From assembly GCA_900552395.1 (NCBI GenBank), contig URZJ01000129.1:1-5426 (forward strand): a stretch of DNA of 5,426 bases. Reading direction: 5' to 3'. This document shows, piece after piece, positions 1 to 5,218 of the stretch. This DNA is from an uncultured Collinsella sp. (GTDB taxonomy: Bacteria > Actinomycetota > Coriobacteriia > Coriobacteriales > Coriobacteriaceae). The notes beneath the pieces are model-generated. The model did no database searches, had not been told where the DNA came from, and saw nothing but the letters and a program-made list of their open reading frames with translations. The position numbers were made by a program, and so were the translations under genes. How positions within the stretch are numbered: the stretch's first letter is position 1; each line of letters opens with the position of its first letter.

Positions 1-819
1 GGCACTACCAACAACGGCTCTACCTCGAACGGCTCCGTTTCGAACGGCTCTGCTGCGGGCGATTCGTCTTCAAGCTCTGCCGGCAATACGGACAGCGCCG
101 CCTCTGGTTCGACCGACGCTGATACCTCTAACTCATCCACCGGCTCGAGCGATTCGTCCGTTGGCGCCGGCTCTAACAACGGCTCCAGCTCTGATGCAAC
201 CCCTGATTCCGATGCTTCCAAGGACGACTCGAATAAGGCGCCGGACGCTCCCGTTGCTTCGCCGGACAAGAAGCCTTCTTTCTCCGTGCAGCTTGGTTCT
301 ACGCTGGGCTCTTCGCTGATGGCTGGCGTCAATAACGGTTCGACTTCGAACAAGGGCAATTCTGGTCAAGCTTCCACGGAAAAGACCGAGGCTGCAAAGG
401 GCGACTCCAAGGACGAGGCTTCCGAGAAGACCGAATCCGATAAGGGTTCTAGCTCTGAGGAGAAGAGCGACAAGTCCGAACAGAAGAAGGACGAGGATAA
501 GAAGTCTGAATCTGAGGAGAAGGACAAGAGCAAGGACAAGACCGAGGACGGAAAGCAGCAGGGCAAGGACAGCGGTAAGGGCAACACCGATGACCAGGTC
601 CAGGGGCAAAATGACTCCAAAACGGTGACCACCACGACCACGACGACTATAACGACTAAGTCCTCGGGCGGCAACATGCCCAAGACGGGCGACTTGATTG
701 TGATGGCGAGCCTTGCCAGTGCAAGCTTGGCCACACTGGGCGCTACGTCTATCGTAAGTGGTAAGCATAAGCTCGATCAGCAGAAGAAGGCTTCTGGGGA
801 GGACGGCTTGGAGGAGTAA
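1..819 (+). CDS. LPXTG-type cell-wall-anchored surface protein, C-terminal part (5' end outside window)
   Basis: The reading frame is open from the first base of the window and ends at TAA 817-819, giving 272 residues of a longer protein. Three compositional blocks are visible. Residues 1 to about 90 are rich in Ser, Asn, Gly, Asp and Thr with loose NGS/SNGS repeats. Residues about 126-198 are dominated by Lys, Glu, Asp and Ser. Residues 208-219 are a threonine run (10 Thr in 12). A sorting signal follows. Only one aromatic residue (Phe94) and no cysteine occur in all 272 residues, which fits a disordered or extended stalk that lifts a distal N-terminal domain off the wall. A slightly hydrophobic island (about residues 94-110) separates the first two blocks. 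By family knowledge, a sortase would cleave the motif and join the protein to peptidoglycan. The functional head domain is not in the window, so ligand and role are unknown. The internal GTG at 286 has no convincing ribosome binding site and is not a start. Confidence 0.88.
   Translation, partial: GTTNNGSTSNGSVSNGSAAGDSSSSSAGNTDSAASGSTDADTSNSSTGSSDSSVGAGSNNGSSSDATPDSDASKDDSNKAPDAPVASPDKKPSFSVQLGSTLGSSLMAGVNNGSTSNKGNSGQASTEKTEAAKGDSKDEASEKTESDKGSSSEEKSDKSEQKKDEDKKSESEEKDKSKDKTEDGKQQGKDSGKGNTDDQVQGQNDSKTVTTTTTTTITTKSSGGNMPKTGDLIVMASLASASLATLGATSIVSGKHKLDQQKKASGEDGLEE
676..819 (+). other. Sortase cell-wall sorting signal (MPKTG variant)
   Basis: MPKTG is encoded at 676-690 (a variant of LPXTG with Met at the first position), followed by Asp and about 21 hydrophobic or small residues (694-756, starting LIVMASLA), then SGKHK. 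This order of motif, membrane segment and basic residues is the classical sorting signal for a housekeeping or class-specific sortase. The tail is longer than usual: about 20 residues follow the hydrophobic part and end in an acidic stretch (GEDGLEE), where most signals stop after a few basic residues. Confidence 0.85.
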
Positions 820-852
820 TCTTCCAGATCGTTTTCTATAAGAGTTTGGGAC

Positions 853-886
853 GGGGTCCGGTGCGGCGGCATCGGGCCCCTTTTTT
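853..886 (+). terminator. Rho-independent terminator of the surface-protein gene
   Basis: The arms 853-864 and 869-880 form an unbroken 12-bp stem (10 Watson-Crick pairs and two G-U pairs, 857/876 and 861/872) with a four-base GGCG loop, followed at once by six T residues (881-886). It starts 33 bases after the stop codon. It separates the surface-protein transcript from the downstream ATPase-like gene. Confidence 0.93.
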
Positions 887-932
887 GTTGTGCAACGATT
901 TGTTATGCCCCCTCGGGGGTCTGTTGCTACCG

Positions 933-962
933 TTGCCCGAAATGTTTGCATGTCGATATTAT
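933..962 (+). promoter_or_regulatory. Candidate sigma-A-type promoter for the ATPase-like gene
   Basis: TTGCCC (933-938, 4 of 6 to the -35 consensus) lies 18 bases before TATTAT (957-962, 5 of 6 to the -10). An alternative -10, TACAAT at 981-986, has no good -35. Either would give a short leader before the ribosome binding site at 1006. The strong terminator just upstream means that a promoter somewhere in 887-1000 is expected. Which hexamers are used is a guess. Confidence 0.4.
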
Positions 963-1005
963 TGCGCTCTACCCGCTCGCTACAATGGGCATCGTGCTGC
1001 GTTAG

Positions 1006-1011
1006 AAGGAG
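1006..1011 (+). promoter_or_regulatory. Ribosome binding site fixing the GTG start at 1020
   Basis: AAGGAG lies eight bases before GTG 1020-1022. The same frame stays open upstream to a TTG at 846, but that extension would translate the terminator hairpin and has no ribosome binding site, so the GTG is preferred. Confidence 0.85.
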
Positions 1012-1019
1012 AGTTTACG

Positions 1020-2819
1020 GTGTCTGAACAGGTGAATTGTGGTTTTACTCATGCGTTTGGTGCACGGTTGCTCAATCATGCGGATAGCGCAGCTCTACCG
1101 GTTGATGCACACGACTTTTCCGATGCAATCAATCGGTGTTTACTCGTCGATAAGACTATGTTTATTGCCGATATATTGGACAGTGAAGCACCTGTTGCGT
1201 TTTGCTGTCGGCCCAAGGGTTTTGGCAAGAGCATGAATTTATCGATGCTCAAGTGCTATTTGGAACGACCTGATCACCGGCTGCTGGATCGAAGCCTGTT
1301 CGCTGGTACCCAGATTTGGCAGGCGGGCGGCGGTCGCTATCGTGATGAGTACGCGAGTTATCCGGTCATCATGCTCGACTTTACAACTGCCGCTGCGAGG
1401 CGCGACGCCGATGCTGCGGCGGCTATTCGCAGCGCTGTCGCGAACGAGTGCGCCCGATTGCTGCCGCTGCTTGCCGCACCTGATCTGTCAAGACGTGAGG
1501 TCCGTCTTATCGAGAGGGCGGCGCGTGGGGTGGCCAGCGATAAGGAGATCGATGCGGCGCTTGGCGTGCTTATCAAGCTGCTCCAGGCAGCTTTCGATGA
1601 GCAGGTTGTTCTTCTGATAGACGACTACGACGCGGTATGTCCAAAGCGTTTGGACGCTAAGGACGACGGTAGCGTGGATTCCCTAGAGTCGCTCAGCCGA
1701 ATGTTGTTCGACACCATTGCCGATGCCGGCGACTCGTTGCGATTGACGTGTCTGATGTGCGAACGCCCCGGTCATGCCGAGTTTGCGTTGTCCCAACGTG
1801 GGGTTTCCTATCGGTCGGCGACAGCGTTGTCGAGTTGGTGTGATCGATGGTTCGGTTTTTCGGACGACGAAGTCCAAGTGCTGTTGGATTGCATCGGTCG
1901 CAACGGCTGTCTGGATGACGCGCGTGAGTGGCTCGAGGGCTATCTGTTTGGTGGTTTTTATTGCTCGAGCCCGGAGCGCGTGGTGGACTACGCACATCGC
2001 GATTGCGTCGCGCCCGTTCGGGCGGATCTGTATTGTTACGCCGACCGTCTGGGCGCATGCGTCGGCGGCTGGAATCTCATTCGCCTGTCCACATTGTTCG
2101 ATTTGGTTGAGCCGCATGGGTTTATTGAGGCGCCAGTGCATATGCATGCCGAGGAGGTCGATGCCGCCAAGCCCGAAGATATCTGGACTGCGCTGTATCT
2201 GTCTGGATTCCTTACGACGGATATGACGGGGCATTCGGAGGACGGCGCGTGCCTTCGTTCCCTGCGTCTGCCTAATAACGAAGTGCGTCAGGCGCTCCGT
2301 CTTGTAATTCTGGAATGGTTTGAGTGCGCCGTTGAGGACGTTGGAGTTATCGACTCGTTCCATGACGGGCTGTGTCGAGGAGACGAGGACACTGTAAAGC
2401 AAGCTTTGAGCTGTGCTATCGGCGATCTGGGCATCGATGTGGGCCAATCAGATATGCCGACAGCCTATCATCTGGCGCTTCAGGGGCTCTGCTTTGGACT
2501 GCCCGGCTATTGCAATCCCAGCTCCAAGCGAAGTGGCGTCTCGGATCGCTGGGATATCCAGGTGATTCCCACCGGTCGGGTGTTTGACGTGGCCGACACG
2601 CTCGGCATGCTTGATGAGCGACCGCTCATTACGGTCAACATGTTGTACGACCCTGGCGTCGATGCCCTGGGCCTGGAACTGTTGGCGGTTCAGGCGCTAC
2701 TCGACATAGAGCGCGACGGCATCGATGATATCCGCGTGCCGCGCCCCGCCGTCGGGCGCATGCGTTGGGGCTTTGGCTTTGACGGTCAGCGTGTGTCCGT
2801 GGTGTGTCAACGACTGTAG
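1020..2819 (+). CDS. AAA-ATPase-like protein with C-terminal PD-(D/E)XK-type domain that appears degenerate
   Basis: This 599-residue protein matches the AAA-ATPase_like (PF09820) plus PDDEXK_9 (PF08011, formerly DUF1703) architecture common in gut bacteria, whose biological role is not established. Recognisable landmarks in order: LLVDKTMFI (41-49, family YVDKT); RPKGFGKSM (64-72), a P-loop-like motif with GKS at 69-71; YPVIMLDF (114-121); Walker B-like LLIDDYD (198-204); FGFSDDEV (278-285); EWLEGYLFGGFY (303-314, family WYDGY); YLSGFLTT (393-400); LRLPNNEV (415-422); and YHLALQGL (483-490), which opens the nuclease-like domain. In that domain Asp512 (RWDI) fits the catalytic Asp, but the expected E-x-K reads V-N-M (539-541), and the Glu of the usual N-x-E-S-G is replaced by Lys/Arg. 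ATP binding is therefore likely but DNA cleavage doubtful. The Walker B has Asp at 202 where relatives usually have Glu (LIDEYD). It appears monocistronic and converges on a glycosyltransferase gene. The family call is firm; the role is unknown. Confidence 0.88.
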   Translation: MSEQVNCGFTHAFGARLLNHADSAALPVDAHDFSDAINRCLLVDKTMFIADILDSEAPVAFCCRPKGFGKSMNLSMLKCYLERPDHRLLDRSLFAGTQIWQAGGGRYRDEYASYPVIMLDFTTAAARRDADAAAAIRSAVANECARLLPLLAAPDLSRREVRLIERAARGVASDKEIDAALGVLIKLLQAAFDEQVVLLIDDYDAVCPKRLDAKDDGSVDSLESLSRMLFDTIADAGDSLRLTCLMCERPGHAEFALSQRGVSYRSATALSSWCDRWFGFSDDEVQVLLDCIGRNGCLDDAREWLEGYLFGGFYCSSPERVVDYAHRDCVAPVRADLYCYADRLGACVGGWNLIRLSTLFDLVEPHGFIEAPVHMHAEEVDAAKPEDIWTALYLSGFLTTDMTGHSEDGACLRSLRLPNNEVRQALRLVILEWFECAVEDVGVIDSFHDGLCRGDEDTVKQALSCAIGDLGIDVGQSDMPTAYHLALQGLCFGLPGYCNPSSKRSGVSDRWDIQVIPTGRVFDVADTLGMLDERPLITVNMLYDPGVDALGLELLAVQALLDIERDGIDDIRVPRPAVGRMRWGFGFDGQRVSVVCQRL

Positions 2820-2823
2820 CGGC

Positions 2824-2838
2824 GGGCGAAAGCCCTTT
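2824..2838 (+). terminator. Short hairpin in the convergent gap, possible weak terminator
   Basis: GGGC (2824-2827), a GAAA tetraloop and GCCC (2832-2835) are followed by TTTACT. The stem is only 4 bp and the T tract is short, so it would be a weak terminator for the plus-strand ATPase-like gene. On the minus strand no T tract follows. It is the only hairpin seen in the 20 bases between the two stop codons. Confidence 0.35.
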
Positions 2839-2839
2839 A

Positions 2840-3859
2840 CTACTCGGCGTCCTTCCGGGGCGGCATGGGCTTCCAGTTGGGATCCTTAACGATCTTGCGG
2901 GCGTCCTTCATGCCGCGGCGCAGCGCCGGAATGCCGGTCTTAAAGCATTTGTCGACTGCTGCCAGACGAATGAACTCCTTGCAGAAGGTCGCGGCATTGC
3001 CCAGACGGAACAGCATGGGGTGGTAGTCACCGTAGATCTGCATATAGCGAGCGAGGAAGCCTCGGTTGCGCATGATGTAGTAGCGGTTGGTGTCGCTCGT
3101 GGAGTTGAGCTGTCGTTTGCCGGCGATATCCCAGTTGGAGACGGCGCGGGCGCGCTTGAGCACCACGTCGGCAACCACGGCGGCGGGGAAGTGCTGGCTG
3201 GCCACGTAGCCGTAGCAGGCATCGTCGCCGTAGATAAAGAAGCGCGCGTCGGGCAGGCCAATCTTGTCGACCACGCGGCGCGAGAACATGCCGCCCTCAA
3301 AGCACAGTTGGTTCATGGTGCGGTGGCCCTCGGGCCCCAAGTCCCACTTGGCGATGGGGTTAGGGATGCCGAGCGAAAGGATGAGCTGGTACTGCCAAAA
3401 GAAAGCGCCGCCGTCAAAGTCCAGGCGCGAACCCTGGATGACATCGTAGCGGTCGGTCCACTTGGCAAGACGCTCGATGCCTTCGGGGATGACGAGCACG
3501 TCGTCGTCCATCACCCAGAACCACTGGGCCCCCAGATCGTAGGCGCATTTAGTGCCAGCGGAGAAGCCGCCCGCACCGCCGCCGTTTTCGAGCTGCGGGG
3601 CGTAGATGACACGGTCGGTGCCGCCCTGCGCGTCGGGCTGCTCGGTGTCGATGCCCCACAGGCTGGCCAGGCGCTCGTTGAATGCGGTGCACATGGCCTC
3701 GGTCTCGCGCGAATTCTCGTTATCGACAATCACGATGCGCCAGGGCGTTGCCGTGAGCTCGGTCATGGAGTCGAACAGGTTGGCCAGGAGTTCCTGGCGC
3801 TTGTACGTAACGACAACGATGGCGAGCTTATCGATGGGAGCGGGAAGGGTTGAAGGCAT
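2840..3859 (-). CDS. Family 2 glycosyltransferase, galactofuranosyl/rhamnosyltransferase-like
   Basis: A 339-residue GT-A fold transferase, expected to move a sugar from a nucleotide donor to a growing surface glycan or glycolipid at the cytoplasmic face of the membrane. Visible motifs: LAIVVVTYKR (12-21), the first strand of the nucleotide-binding fold; RIVIVDNENS (41-50); NGGGAGGFSAG (92-102); WVMDDDV (115-121), the metal-binding acidic motif; EGGMFSRR (188-195); and FFIYGDDACYG (207-217), the likely catalytic-base region. The pairing of NGGGAGGF with MDDDV resembles bacterial galactofuranosyltransferases of the GlfT2 kind and COG1216 rhamnosyltransferases. The donor sugar cannot be fixed from sequence. 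There is no membrane segment; the C-terminus (about 310-339) is basic (KDARK, PPRKD). The ATG at 3859 is chosen because AAAGGA lies upstream at 3876-3871 and the GT-A core begins about ten residues later. The longer in-frame extension to 4000 would translate the promoter and leader. It is divergent from the next glycosyltransferase operon. Confidence 0.9.
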   Translation of the reverse strand: MPSTLPAPIDKLAIVVVTYKRQELLANLFDSMTELTATPWRIVIVDNENSRETEAMCTAFNERLASLWGIDTEQPDAQGGTDRVIYAPQLENGGGAGGFSAGTKCAYDLGAQWFWVMDDDVLVIPEGIERLAKWTDRYDVIQGSRLDFDGGAFFWQYQLILSLGIPNPIAKWDLGPEGHRTMNQLCFEGGMFSRRVVDKIGLPDARFFIYGDDACYGYVASQHFPAAVVADVVLKRARAVSNWDIAGKRQLNSTSDTNRYYIMRNRGFLARYMQIYGDYHPMLFRLGNAATFCKEFIRLAAVDKCFKTGIPALRRGMKDARKIVKDPNWKPMPPRKDAE

Positions 3860-3870
3860 GGGGCAATATA

Positions 3871-3876
3871 TCCTTT
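3871..3876 (-). promoter_or_regulatory. Ribosome binding site for the minus-strand glycosyltransferase
   Basis: AAAGGA on the minus strand lies 11 bases before ATG 3859. The spacing is slightly long, but no other purine-rich site lies near this start. Confidence 0.6.
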
Positions 3877-3878
3877 CA

Positions 3879-3902
3879 CGCGCGGCGGGCGAGCGCTGCG
3901 CG
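3879..3902 (-). promoter_or_regulatory. GC-rich leader stem-loop next to the ribosome binding site
   Basis: Read on the minus strand, CGCGC (3902-3898) pairs with GCGCG (3883-3879). After a single A-C mismatch, GCG (3896-3894 after the mismatch at 3897) pairs with CGC (3887-3885), leaving a six-base loop. The stem ends two bases before the AAAGGA site, so in an mRNA starting near 3928 it could influence ribosome access. No T tract follows, so it is not a terminator. The regulatory role is only inferred. Confidence 0.35.
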
Positions 3903-3934
3903 GAAGCTATCGAATACGTCCTTGGGACTGTTCT

Positions 3935-3962
3935 ATTGTAAAGGCTCACCGCACCTTGTCGG
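3935..3962 (-). promoter_or_regulatory. Candidate promoter of the minus-strand glycosyltransferase
   Basis: On the minus strand CCGACA (3962-3957, 4 of 6 to consensus) precedes TACAAT (3940-3935, 5 of 6) by 16 bases. Transcription would start near 3928, leaving a leader of about 70 bases before the ATG at 3859. Confidence 0.5.
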
Positions 3963-3979
3963 CAAGCTTTGAATAAAAC

Positions 3980-4010
3980 GCAGGAACCTGCCCGCCGCAT
4001 GACGTGCGGC
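3980..4010. repeat. Two adjacent inverted repeats in the divergent intergenic region
   Basis: GCAGG/CCTGC arms lie at 3980-3984 and 3987-3991 (two-base centre), and GCCGCA/TGCGGC arms at 3994-3999 and 4005-4010 (five-base centre). They sit between the candidate divergent promoters, upstream of both -10 regions. They could be an operator for a dimeric regulator. Read on the minus strand, the first is followed by GTTTTATTC, so a weak terminator against antisense transcription is the other option. Confidence 0.35.
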
Positions 4011-4014
4011 TACT

Positions 4015-4044
4015 TTGCCCGCAAGAGGCTCCATAGATTATATA
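4015..4044 (+). promoter_or_regulatory. Candidate promoter of the plus-strand glycosyltransferase operon
   Basis: TTGCCC (4015-4020) is followed after 18 bases by TATATA (4039-4044); the overlapping TATAAA at 4041-4046 is an alternative -10. This is the only AT-rich island before the gene at 4109 and the -35 equals the one proposed for the ATPase-like gene. The match is modest. Confidence 0.35.
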
Positions 4045-4097
4045 AACGCCCGCTGGCGCGCTGACCCTTTGATACCATGAAACGACAGGTATTTCCT

Positions 4098-4103
4098 AAG
4101 GAG
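4098..4103 (+). promoter_or_regulatory. Ribosome binding site supporting a TTG start
   Basis: AAGGAG lies five bases before TTG 4109-4111. No ATG or GTG in this frame lies close by, and the conserved GT-A core begins about ten residues later, so TTG is the best start. Confidence 0.8.
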
Positions 4104-4108
4104 CACAT

Positions 4109-5212
4109 TTGTCTACTAACGTCTCTGGCAGCCCTGTTCTGTCGCTGCTTATTCCCATTTACAATGTTCAGCGCTACCTGCGCGAGTGTCTCGATTCCGC
4201 CCTGGCACAGACGCTCAAGGATATTGAGATCATCTGCATTAACGACGGGTCGACCGACAACTCGCCGGTGATTATCCGCGAGTATATGGAGCGCGATGGG
4301 CGCGTCAAGATGATCGACAAGGCCAACAGCGGCTACGGCGACTCGATGAACCACGGTCTGGAGATGGCGCGTGGCAAGTACGTTGGCATCTTGGAGTCCG
4401 ATGACTTTATGGCGTCCGACGCACTCGAAAAGCTTGTCTCGGCCGCCGATACCAATAATGCCGACTTTGCGAAGGCGAACTTTGATTTCTACTGGTCTAA
4501 GCCCGAGGAACGCCGTTCGCTGCATGAGATGTTTAGACCTCAGGATTGTGGCAAGCCGGTGCACCCGAGCGATACGACGCAGTTCTTTAAGCAAAAGCCG
4601 TCGATTTGGTCGGCCGTGTACCGTCGCGATTTTCTTGAGCGCAACGGCATTAAGTTCCTGCCGACTCCGGGGGCATCCTTTCAGGACACGTCATTTGCCT
4701 TTAAGGTGATCGCGTGCGCCGATAAGGCTGTTTACCTGCATGATGCCGTGTTGTCGTATCGCCAGGACAACGAGAATTCCTCGGTCAATTCTTCGGCTAA
4801 GGTCTTTTGCGTCAATACCGAGTATGCCGAGATTGAGCGTTGGATTCGAGAGGATTATGCCCGCGACCACGCAAGTGATGACGTCGCGCGCATGCTCAAG
4901 TTCAATCAACTCATTAAGTACGATTCGTACATGTGGAACTATGTGCGCCTAGCGCCTAAGTTCTATAAGGAGTTCCTGGTGCAGATGGCTAAGGAATTTC
5001 AGGCGGCCTTGGACGCGGGGGAGTTTTCGCTTGACGACCTCAAGCCGTGGAAGCGCGCGAATCTCGCTGCCATTCTCAAAGATCCTGAGGGCTGGGTTGA
5101 CGAGCATCCGAGTTTTGCGACGGATGGTGCCTTGGGGCGCGCTAAGTATTACGCCTCGGTTGGAGGCCCTGGCGTGGTCGCCGCCTTCCTCATCGAATCG
5201 CTGAGGGGGTAG
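4109..5212 (+). CDS. Family 2 glycosyltransferase
   Basis: A 367-residue transferase with a complete N-terminal GT-A domain: LSLLIPIYNV (11-20), ICINDGSTDNS (42-52), NSGYGDSMNHGLEMARG (73-89), the metal-binding ESDDF (96-100), and FQDTSF (191-196) in the place of the usual acidic catalytic segment. By family knowledge it transfers a sugar from a nucleotide donor in the cytoplasm, here presumably to a surface polysaccharide or glycolipid precursor. Residues about 235-367 form an extra, mainly helical, C-terminal region (for example WIREDYARDH, LKPWKRANLAAIL) that I do not recognise. No clear membrane segment is seen, though a short apolar patch (VGGPGVVAAFLI, 351-362) is near the end and might touch the membrane. 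It starts with TTG and its stop lies six bases before the next glycosyltransferase, so the two are surely cotranscribed. Donor and acceptor cannot be assigned. Confidence 0.92.
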   Translation: MSTNVSGSPVLSLLIPIYNVQRYLRECLDSALAQTLKDIEIICINDGSTDNSPVIIREYMERDGRVKMIDKANSGYGDSMNHGLEMARGKYVGILESDDFMASDALEKLVSAADTNNADFAKANFDFYWSKPEERRSLHEMFRPQDCGKPVHPSDTTQFFKQKPSIWSAVYRRDFLERNGIKFLPTPGASFQDTSFAFKVIACADKAVYLHDAVLSYRQDNENSSVNSSAKVFCVNTEYAEIERWIREDYARDHASDDVARMLKFNQLIKYDSYMWNYVRLAPKFYKEFLVQMAKEFQAALDAGEFSLDDLKPWKRANLAAILKDPEGWVDEHPSFATDGALGRAKYYASVGGPGVVAAFLIESLRG

Positions 5213-5218
5213 GTCGGC

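Noticed and set aside
908..919. CCCC/GGGG hairpin as a second terminator
   Set aside because: The stem is only 4 bp and is not followed by a T run; the strong terminator lies just upstream.
133..951. A 272-codon open frame on the minus strand
   Set aside because: It runs antisense to the surface-protein gene and across the terminator. Its Leu/Val/Arg-rich sequence is what the complement of Ser/Asp/Lys/Glu codons gives, and no ribosome binding site was seen.
846..1019. N-terminal extension of the ATPase-like protein from TTG 846
   Set aside because: It would translate the terminator hairpin and the promoter region, lacks a ribosome binding site, and adds residues absent from the family pattern. 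GTG 1020 has AAGGAG at good spacing.
1683..2447. A 254-codon open frame on the minus strand
   Set aside because: It is a shadow of the ATPase-like gene, which carries the family motifs in the other strand; there is no domain in this frame.
1020..2819. Part of a phage-defence or toxin system
   Set aside because: ATPase plus nuclease-like architecture invites this idea, but there is no partner gene, no mobile-element mark nearby, and the nuclease residues are missing. The sequence alone does not support it.
2804..3853. A 349-codon open frame on the plus strand
   Set aside because: It is antisense to the well-supported glycosyltransferase, with no recognisable motif. Long antisense frames are expected where third codon positions are G/C-rich.
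3860..4000. N-terminal extension of the minus-strand glycosyltransferase
   Set aside because: It covers the candidate promoter and leader, and the added residues have no resemblance to a GT2 N-terminus or signal peptide.
4010..4594. A 194-codon minus-strand frame over the start of the plus-strand glycosyltransferase
   Set aside because: It is antisense to conserved GT-A motifs (NDGSTD, ESDDF) and has no ribosome binding site or recognisable domain.
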